This document shows positions 38,773-44,586 of a DNA stretch of 44,586 nucleotides, piece by piece. Numbering within the stretch: the stretch's first letter is position 1; each line of letters begins with the position of its first letter. This DNA is from JBFXDW01 sp050180745. Lineage in GTDB: Bacteria; Pseudomonadota; Alphaproteobacteria; UBA9219. The notes under the pieces are model-generated. The model ran no database searches and was not told where the DNA came from. It saw only the letters and a list, made by a program, of their open reading frames with translations. The stretch lies in assembly GCA_050180745.1 (NCBI GenBank), contig JBFXDW010000001.1:1-44586 (forward strand), given 5' to 3'. The position numbers and the translations under genes were made by a program.

Positions 38773-40188
38773 ATGCCACAAGTCTTAAAAAAGAAAACGG
38801 AATCCGCTCTTCGTCGTACCGAATCCATTCGGACGGCGCAGGCCGCGCGCCGAAAAAGATTGAACCTTAAAACCATCACCTTAGAAGTCGATGAGGAAAC
38901 CCACAAGAAGATCAAATCGATAGCTGACCATAAACAAACAACGCTTCAAAATCTTCTGACGGGGACCTTGAGAAATATTTCTCAAAACGGCGATCTTTCC
39001 GAAGACAGACCTTGGAGCATATTCGGAAAGAAAGCTTATGCCGAGGACAAGTGCGAGTTCACACACGTTAGCCTCTTTTCCGGATGCGGGGGACTCGATC
39101 TCGGGTTTAGACAAGCAGGATTCAGAACCATCTTTGCGAACGATATAGATTCCGGCGCGTGCCTAACGTACAGAAAAAATCTAGGTGAGATTGTAGAGGG
39201 AGACGTTCGCGACATAGAGTTGCCGAAATTCAGAAAATGTCCTGACGTATTGACCGCAGGGTTCCCCTGTCAGCCTTTTTCCAACGCCGGATCGCGCAAA
39301 GGCGTCAAGGACGATCGAGGGACTTTATATCAAACGGCCATTGAGGCGGTGCGAAAAACAAAACCTAAGGTTGTCGTTTTCGAGAACGTTCGTGGTCTCT
39401 TATCCTTTAAGGACGGAAAGACCCTTTTAATTCAGGATATCTGCTCCCGCTTGGACGCGCTCGGGTACGATGTTGTTTTCAGCCTCGTGGACGCGTCCCA
39501 CCACAATGTTCCCCAGAAACGCCTCAGGGTTCTGATTATAGGAGTCAAGAGAACGAGAGGAATCGGGAGGTTTTCCTTTCCTCAACCCATCGAAAGGGAT
39601 GATTTGACCTTGAGGCATACGATACTTGATCTCGACGAGGCCGTTCCCAATCAAACGGAATTGATGCAACTCAATCCCCAAGCGGTAAAGTTGGGGGCGA
39701 TGGTTCCCGAGGGAGGATCTTGGAAAGATATCCCGTACGATAAATTGCCGGACAGGTTGAAAAGAATATCGGACAACATAGAGAAATACCGTTGGCCTAA
39801 ATTTTATCGTCGTTTTCACAGAGACGAGATCGCGGGAACAATCACGGCGGCATTTAAGCCGGAAAATGCGGGCGTTTGGCATCCCACCGAAAGACGCATC
39901 TTTTCGGTAAGGGAAATCGCGCGGATCCAAACGTTTCCGGATTGGTTTGTTTTCGATGGAAAGACGGTCAAAGCCAAATATCAACAGATTGGGAACGCCG
40001 TTCCGCCGCGTCTAGCGTACGAGATAGCCCTCCATATAGCGAAGGTATTGAGGGGAGAAAACCTGAGAGAAGAAAAAGAATATTTAACCTTCGAGCAATT
40101 CAGGTGCGCGGGGAAGCCTTTACGGGCCCGTGATCGGGATGTCATTTTCTCGTCTGAGAAATCGTCGTCGAAATCTAAAAAATCTTGA
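38773..40188 (+). CDS. C5-cytosine DNA methyltransferase with an N-terminal ribbon-helix-helix-like domain
   Basis: A 471-residue protein. Residues 1-95 are extra: a basic lead, then TITLEVDEETHKKIKSIADHKQTTLQNLLTGTLRNI (about 34-69), which has the strand-helix-helix pattern of RHH DNA-binding domains. The methyltransferase starts near residue 98, with motif I FSGCGGLDLGF, motif IV TAGFPCQPFSNAG (catalytic C166), motif VI ENVRGLL, motif VIII VPQKRLRVLIIG and motif X GNAVPPRLAYEIA. The RHH end plus the perfect palindrome suggest self-repression. It is the first gene of a tightly packed five-gene operon, and the base composition differs from the prophage genes. Confidence 0.93.
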   Translation: MPQVLKKKTESALRRTESIRTAQAARRKRLNLKTITLEVDEETHKKIKSIADHKQTTLQNLLTGTLRNISQNGDLSEDRPWSIFGKKAYAEDKCEFTHVSLFSGCGGLDLGFRQAGFRTIFANDIDSGACLTYRKNLGEIVEGDVRDIELPKFRKCPDVLTAGFPCQPFSNAGSRKGVKDDRGTLYQTAIEAVRKTKPKVVVFENVRGLLSFKDGKTLLIQDICSRLDALGYDVVFSLVDASHHNVPQKRLRVLIIGVKRTRGIGRFSFPQPIERDDLTLRHTILDLDEAVPNQTELMQLNPQAVKLGAMVPEGGSWKDIPYDKLPDRLKRISDNIEKYRWPKFYRRFHRDEIAGTITAAFKPENAGVWHPTERRIFSVREIARIQTFPDWFVFDGKTVKAKYQQIGNAVPPRLAYEIALHIAKVLRGENLREEKEYLTFEQFRCAGKPLRARDRDVIFSSEKSSSKSKKS

Positions 40189-40200
40189 TAGAGGCATCTC

Positions 40201-41052
40201 ATGTACTTGAAGTCGTCTTTAGTCGAAATCTCTTTTCAGCGTCTTTCTCCGCGCAAAAACTCAGGAAAGTCCCCCTTAGAGAGAACTTCCGCGCTGATGT
40301 ATTTTTTGGCATTCGACGCCACGGTAAAAAAGAAGGAAGCCTCTCCTTTAGATTTCAATCCTAGAACCCTAGGCGGAAAAAACAATCGCGAAGCCATGGC
40401 TCTCGAGTTTGTCAGATTGGTTCAGCTGCATAATATGCAGAACGGACGCGTGCGACAAGTCCTCGTCCTCGGCAAGATAGAAACAGGAGGAACATCTCCG
40501 GAAAAAAGAATCTCTTCGAATTTCTTCACGGTCCCTCTGAAAAAGGCCTCACAGAGCTCGAAAACCTATTATTATCCGAACAGGCCTGCTCCTGTCATGA
40601 AAATGGGCAATGTTTCGACAGGAAGCCAATGGGGAATGGATTACTACGATGAGTGGAAGAAAAACCTACCGAAACTCCTTTCCGAAACGAAGAGCAACAC
40701 TCCTTTCACAGACTTGGCCGTGTTTATATTAAGGAACGATTCTTTTGACGAAAGCGATGCCTGCCTGAGGGAAGTATTGTCCAAGAAAATAGCTCTTCGT
40801 TTTTCTGAACCTTTGGCCGTTTTTTGGATCAGGCAAATGGAAGCCGAAAAGGTTTTTCTTAAACACGCAAACGCTCCGTTTCAGAACGAGGTTTCCATTC
40901 CTTTTTCCGACGATCGAACAGACCCAGCCATAAACGGAAGTTCCAAAGAACTTCTAAGTGCATTGGATAAGAATGTGCTCATAGACAGAATTCTATACTT
41001 GGAAAAACTCCTGGATGCACAAGAGATAGAATATCAATCCATATCGAACTAA
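40201..41052 (+). CDS. Unknown protein, second gene of the methyltransferase-SNF2 operon
   Basis: A 283-residue protein, 12 bases after the methyltransferase. It is strand- and helix-mixed, with LVEISFQRLSPRKN at the N-terminus, an ALEFVRLVQLHNMQNGRVRQVLVLGKIETGG segment (about 80-110), TDLAVFILRNDSFDESDACLREVLSKKIALRF (about 180-210), and RILYLEKLLDAQEIEYQSI at the C-terminus. I do not recognise a family. No clear nuclease motif, zinc finger or membrane segment is seen by eye. It would be the place to look for a restriction nuclease hidden from motif reading. Confidence 0.8.
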   Translation: MYLKSSLVEISFQRLSPRKNSGKSPLERTSALMYFLAFDATVKKKEASPLDFNPRTLGGKNNREAMALEFVRLVQLHNMQNGRVRQVLVLGKIETGGTSPEKRISSNFFTVPLKKASQSSKTYYYPNRPAPVMKMGNVSTGSQWGMDYYDEWKKNLPKLLSETKSNTPFTDLAVFILRNDSFDESDACLREVLSKKIALRFSEPLAVFWIRQMEAEKVFLKHANAPFQNEVSIPFSDDRTDPAINGSSKELLSALDKNVLIDRILYLEKLLDAQEIEYQSISN

Positions 41053-41067
41053 AGATCGGAGACCGCC

Positions 41068-42192
41068 GTGACCTCTCGTAAACCATCATTTTTATTGGAT
41101 AGACCCGAACCCCAGATCAGACAGAGACTATACAATGGGCGAAAACTCGTTGTTTGGGAAGGAAAGGTCAATGTCTCCGAGATTCAAGGATGGATCGAAA
41201 ATCCTCGTATCGAACTTGCAAAAAAGACGTTGCAAGGACAAATCGGAGACAGAGACCTGACTCAGGAGGAAATCTTCGATCTTATGAAGAAAGACCCCGA
41301 AGTTCGATTGAAGGAACTGAGGGACGACATTATAAAGAATGGATTGCGCGAGCCGCTTACTCTTTCTTTTCAGGGCAAACTTCTTGACGGAAACCGCCGT
41401 TTTTTCGCGGTCAAATATGCCCTTGAGGGGATGTCTCCAACAGATCCGAACAAGCAAGACTTGGAAGCCGTTCCGACCTTTGTGTTGAACGAAGACGCTA
41501 CGCAACAAGACGAAGAAAACGTTCTTGTCGAAGAAAACTTCTCGGCTTCCCTCAAGATAGAATGGCCAGATTACGTCAAGGCCATGAGAGTGGTAGAGGC
41601 TAATGAAGACGGTCTGTCGATCGAGCAGATCGCAAGAAAATTCAATTGGCAAAGATCAAAGATTAAAGAAACCTTGCGTATATATGAAATCATCAACGAT
41701 TTTATCGCATTCGCGACCTCTCCGCATGATCTCGACGACGAAGGCGGCGGCGGTCTCGGTCTCACGGAACAGGAGGCCGAGGTCGTTGCGGCCAAAAATT
41801 ACCAATATTTCAACGAAGCCCAGAAGTCTTTTCTCGATCCTCTACGTACGGACATAGATTTCAAGGTTCAATTCTTCAAATGGATCCACGAAGGAAAGTT
41901 TTCGAGCTTTCCCGAAGTAAGGGTCGCCTATAAGGCGTGGACGCATCCCGAGGCGCGTGCGGCTATCATGCAGTCGGAACCGGCTTCCGCCAAGGCGGCC
42001 AAGGCTATCATCGACTACAACAACCGCGTGACGAGAAGCACCGAAGAGGCTGCAGGGAGAATCGAGACTTTTGTCAGATTTTTGAGAGAACTGACGGCGG
42101 AGGAGATAAAATCCATTCCGGATCAGGCCAAGGAAAATCTGCAGGAGGCGTTGGCCTTGGTGTCGAGAATGACGGAAGCGGCATCACAATGA
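41068..42192 (+). CDS. ParB-like protein with HTH
   Basis: A 374-residue protein from a GTG start with CGGAGA upstream. Residues about 75-125 have the ParB/sulfiredoxin-type pocket (LRDDIIKNGLREPLTLSFQGKLLDGNRRFFAVKYAL), with the GNRR motif at 108-111 where nucleotide is bound in ParB-like folds. An HTH follows at about 180-205 (LSIEQIARKFNWQRSKIKETL). The C-terminal 120 residues are helical and probably mediate oligomerisation or partner binding. It overlaps the SNF2 gene by 4 bases. ParB-like folds can act as CTP switches or nucleases, but not enough is seen to choose. Confidence 0.82.
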   Translation: MTSRKPSFLLDRPEPQIRQRLYNGRKLVVWEGKVNVSEIQGWIENPRIELAKKTLQGQIGDRDLTQEEIFDLMKKDPEVRLKELRDDIIKNGLREPLTLSFQGKLLDGNRRFFAVKYALEGMSPTDPNKQDLEAVPTFVLNEDATQQDEENVLVEENFSASLKIEWPDYVKAMRVVEANEDGLSIEQIARKFNWQRSKIKETLRIYEIINDFIAFATSPHDLDDEGGGGLGLTEQEAEVVAAKNYQYFNEAQKSFLDPLRTDIDFKVQFFKWIHEGKFSSFPEVRVAYKAWTHPEARAAIMQSEPASAKAAKAIIDYNNRVTRSTEEAAGRIETFVRFLRELTAEEIKSIPDQAKENLQEALALVSRMTEAASQ

Positions 42193-43871
42193 TCGATGCC
42201 TCCATCGAGAACGGCGAAGTCAGGATAAAGGGCGCAGATTGGGAATATTCGAAACTGAAGACCTCTGTCCACGGTATTTTAGGATCCGCCGTACGAATCG
42301 AAGGGCGTTCGTTCGTCTTTCCGGAAGCCTGTTTACCTCTTTTGCGGGACGTTCTTCCTGACGGAATCGGGATAGACGCTCATATGGAGGAAACTGTTGG
42401 CAGGTTCGCCTCCCATGCTTCCGCCAGAAACGTGGCGATGGAGATATTGGAACGACAAGGCATCGTTGGTGTATCCGACGACTGGAGTCGAAGATTGGAT
42501 CCAGCCCAAGCCGTAGCGGTCTCCGCGATGATATTGCCTGAACTTTTAGGACTTTGTCTTTTCGACGAACAGGGAAGCGGAAAGACCGTTATGACGATCG
42601 CCGCATTCGACATTCTCAGGTCTCGGGGAGACGTTGACGCGATGATCGTGGTTTGCCCGAAGAGCATGCTAAGCGAGTGGCCCAAGGACTTGGAACGATT
42701 CCTTCCCGACAAATATGTTATCGAAACGGCGGAAGGTTCTGGCCAAGAGAAGTATAGGTCTGCCCTTAAGAATTTCGACGTTCTCGTCACGAACTACGAA
42801 GGCGTGGATCAGATGCGCACAGCACTTTCGGCCACGGCGTCCAAGAGATCGTATTTGCTGGTTGTCGATGAATCTTACTATTTGAAGAACGCGGAGTCGC
42901 TAAGATCGGACGCGGCGGGCAAACTAAGGATGCATTGTTCCAAATGCTTCGTATTGTGCGGAACTCCGGCTCCGAATTCGCCGCACGATTTGATAAACCA
43001 GTTCAATCTAGCGGATCGCGGGTACACCTTTGGATCTTTCAGGAAGTCGAAGGATCCGGAAGAGGATAGAGACGAAATCTCTGCACTCGTCGAAGCGCGC
43101 GGAACGTTTATCAGACGGCTAAAGACGGAGATACTGCAAGACGTTCCGGAGAAGAACTTCCACGTCATCAAGACACCTCTAAGCCCTCGGCAGGCACTTA
43201 TGTACGAAAAGGCAAGAACTGAGCTGGAGTTGGAGCTTCGTGGACTGGATAACTCGATGTTCAGGAAGAAACTTCTGACCTACTTCCAAAAAAGAGCAGC
43301 GCTCCTTCAAATATGCTCCTGTCCGTCTTCGATAGATCCCACGATGAGCGATGCATCGGCGAAACTCCCCCGTCTTGACGAACTTCTGTCAAACCTCGTC
43401 GGAAATGGAAGAAAGGTCGTGTTGTGGTCCTTCTATAAAAGGAGCCTCGACGAATTGGAGGAAAGATATTCGGAATACGGCCCCGTCAGGATCGATGGAA
43501 CGGTGGGCACGAAAGCCAGAAGGGAAGCCGTGCGGGCGTTTCAGGAGGATCCCGAACGTATGTTGTTCATCGGCAATCCTGCCGCTGCGGGTGCCGGCAT
43601 AACGCTACATGCGTCTTACGATGCGGTCTACGTTTCGTATTCCAATCAGGCCGCACACTATATGCAGTCGCTCGACAGGATCCACAGGCGGGGACAAAGA
43701 TCGAAAGAGGTCAATTATTACCTTCTGGTTTGCGAGAACACCATCGAAGAAACGGAGGTTCTGCGTTTAAGAGGAAAAGAAATCCAACAGCATTCGCTTT
43801 TAGGAGATAGCATCGTGTGGCCCGGATCCCTCGACGAAGCCCTAAAGGAACTGTCTCGGGTGGAAGTTTAA
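42189..43871 (+). CDS. SNF2-family helicase/translocase
   Basis: A 560-residue protein from the ATG at 42189 (ATGA overlap with the ParB-like gene); the frame is open further upstream, but only through the ParB-like gene. Walker A is DEQGSGKT (126-133), motif II is VVDESYYLK (DESY at 227-230), motif III is LCGTPAPNSPHDLINQ, and the C-terminal RecA lobe has VVLWSFYKRSL, RIDGTVGTKARREAV, and motif VI IHRRGQRSKEV. DESY replaces the usual DEAH. Such enzymes move along DNA without strand separation in many restriction and modification systems. It has N-terminal extension residues 1-100 of unknown fold. Confidence 0.93.
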   Translation: MIDASIENGEVRIKGADWEYSKLKTSVHGILGSAVRIEGRSFVFPEACLPLLRDVLPDGIGIDAHMEETVGRFASHASARNVAMEILERQGIVGVSDDWSRRLDPAQAVAVSAMILPELLGLCLFDEQGSGKTVMTIAAFDILRSRGDVDAMIVVCPKSMLSEWPKDLERFLPDKYVIETAEGSGQEKYRSALKNFDVLVTNYEGVDQMRTALSATASKRSYLLVVDESYYLKNAESLRSDAAGKLRMHCSKCFVLCGTPAPNSPHDLINQFNLADRGYTFGSFRKSKDPEEDRDEISALVEARGTFIRRLKTEILQDVPEKNFHVIKTPLSPRQALMYEKARTELELELRGLDNSMFRKKLLTYFQKRAALLQICSCPSSIDPTMSDASAKLPRLDELLSNLVGNGRKVVLWSFYKRSLDELEERYSEYGPVRIDGTVGTKARREAVRAFQEDPERMLFIGNPAAAGAGITLHASYDAVYVSYSNQAAHYMQSLDRIHRRGQRSKEVNYYLLVCENTIEETEVLRLRGKEIQQHSLLGDSIVWPGSLDEALKELSRVEV

Positions 43872-43875
43872 AGAC

Positions 43876-44586
43876 ATGAGAAACTTCGTTTGGATATTGG
43901 ACGCGCAACTTTTCCCTTTCATCAAAGGAAACGGCGGAGTATCTGCCTCCTATGTGCTCCCCAAGGCCCAGGCTCCCGCAAATATAGAAGCGCTTGCCGG
44001 CGCGACTTTGTGGGTCGTCATGAGAGATGGAGACGGAGATTTCCTTTTTGCCCGCCTTTACGTTAAAATGATCGAACAATTTGAAGACGGTTACAACAAG
44101 GACGATTTCTTATTGACCGTAAACCAAGCCAAATCTTGTCGGATCGTTCCCGACACTGATTGGTCGGAAGAGCTTCCCGTGACGGAAACAAGGACCAGCG
44201 GAAAAGGCATCTTCGAACCGCAGCAGGAAATTGCAGACGCTTTAGGCGTGAGGCTACGGACAGGAATCTCCATAAACTTTAGAAAACCATCAGAAGCTTT
44301 GTTGGGCAGGATCGTTTCCCCGTCTACGGAACACGACGAAATTGATGTCGCGGAACGGTGGATATCTGCTGTTTCCTCGCAATTTTCCCTTAAAGAAATA
44401 TGGGGGACAAAAACTCCGTCCTTGGCTCCGTTCGCTCACTTCGCCTATCTCGGAATAGAAAAATTTTATGGACATGAAAAGGCCCTTTCCTTCGTTCGGG
44501 CATTGAACTCACTCGACCCGACCTCAGTAGAGCCGAACCCTCGAGAAAAGCGTCCTTCGGACAGAGCCTCTCCCGTCAAAGGGTTA
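43876..44586 (+). CDS. Unknown protein, fifth gene of the operon (partial at right edge)
   Basis: The frame starts at the ATG at 43876, 4 bases after the SNF2 stop, and stays open to the edge (about 237 codons). The visible part is mixed alpha/beta: FVWILDAQLFPFIKGNGGVSASYVLP at the N-terminus, LAGATLWVVMRDGDGDFLFARLYV (about 40-65), then ADALGVRLRTGISINFRKP and FAHFAYLGIEKFYGHEKAL. No family is recognised in the part seen. A nuclease domain, such as HNH, could lie in the missing C-terminus. Confidence 0.75.
   Translation, partial: MRNFVWILDAQLFPFIKGNGGVSASYVLPKAQAPANIEALAGATLWVVMRDGDGDFLFARLYVKMIEQFEDGYNKDDFLLTVNQAKSCRIVPDTDWSEELPVTETRTSGKGIFEPQQEIADALGVRLRTGISINFRKPSEALLGRIVSPSTEHDEIDVAERWISAVSSQFSLKEIWGTKTPSLAPFAHFAYLGIEKFYGHEKALSFVRALNSLDPTSVEPNPREKRPSDRASPVKGL

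Noticed and set aside
41937..42189. Earlier in-frame start for the SNF2 gene
   Set aside because: The extra 84 codons overlap the ParB-like gene in another frame, while the ATG at 42189 gives a normal ATGA coupling.

Overview
The window is most of a temperate siphovirus-type prophage from an alphaproteobacterium (about 1-38.2 kb), followed by a separate right-hand island (about 38.3 kb to the edge) carrying what looks like an uncharacterised cytosine-methylation/helicase defence operon. The host class is inferred from gene families: a GTA-like tail tip set (DUF2163, DUF2460, NlpC/P60, ORFG15-like), DUF3489, DUF2924, DUF6362 and DUF6511-like genes are typical of alphaproteobacterial phages and genomes. 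I cannot place it below class level. No rRNA, tRNA or CRISPR array is visible, and no lysis gene lies in the window; these are probably left of position 1.

Layout. 1-17980 (minus strand) is the late morphogenesis operon. Read from right to left it holds the terminase small and large subunits, gpW-like joiner, portal, S49 protease with a nested scaffold, decoration protein, lambda-E-like capsid, head-tail connectors, tail terminator, tail tube, a frameshifted tail-assembly chaperone pair, the tape measure and the tail tip proteins. Two accessory genes interrupt it: a PhzF-family enzyme between the tape measure and DUF2460, and an oppositely oriented PD-(D/E)XK-like gene between gpW and terminase. 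18-21.3 kb is an accessory block: two plus-strand genes, then an AT-rich three-gene STAS/GHKL-ATPase cassette on the minus strand. 21.3-24.1 kb holds two DNA methyltransferases and a MerR-like regulator. 24.7-33.9 kb (minus) is the early replication and recombination operon: toprim primase/helicase, RecD-like helicase, Cas4-like nuclease, SSB-like protein, Sak4-like annealing ATPase, RuvC-like resolvase and a Cro-like protein. 33.97-38.2 kb (plus) holds a CI-like repressor, a second HTH regulator and an integration operon with DUF2924 and a large serine recombinase.

Regulation. A 17-bp operator (half site GTWKCC, 5-bp spacer) occurs three times between the divergent cro-like and cI-like genes and twice at the promoter upstream of the integration operon. 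This suggests one repressor controls both the lytic decision and integration or excision. Fourteen exact GTGAGTGT/ACACTCAC 8-mers, seven in each orientation, lie in 280 bp inside the primase gene and look like an iteron-type replication origin.

Island. After a broken vsr gene there is a 20-bp perfect palindrome over a promoter. It is followed by a tightly packed operon: a C5-cytosine methyltransferase with an N-terminal ribbon-helix-helix-like domain, an unknown protein, a ParB-like protein, an SNF2-type translocase and an unknown protein cut by the window edge. I recognise no described defence system with this gene set, and it is my main candidate for a new one.
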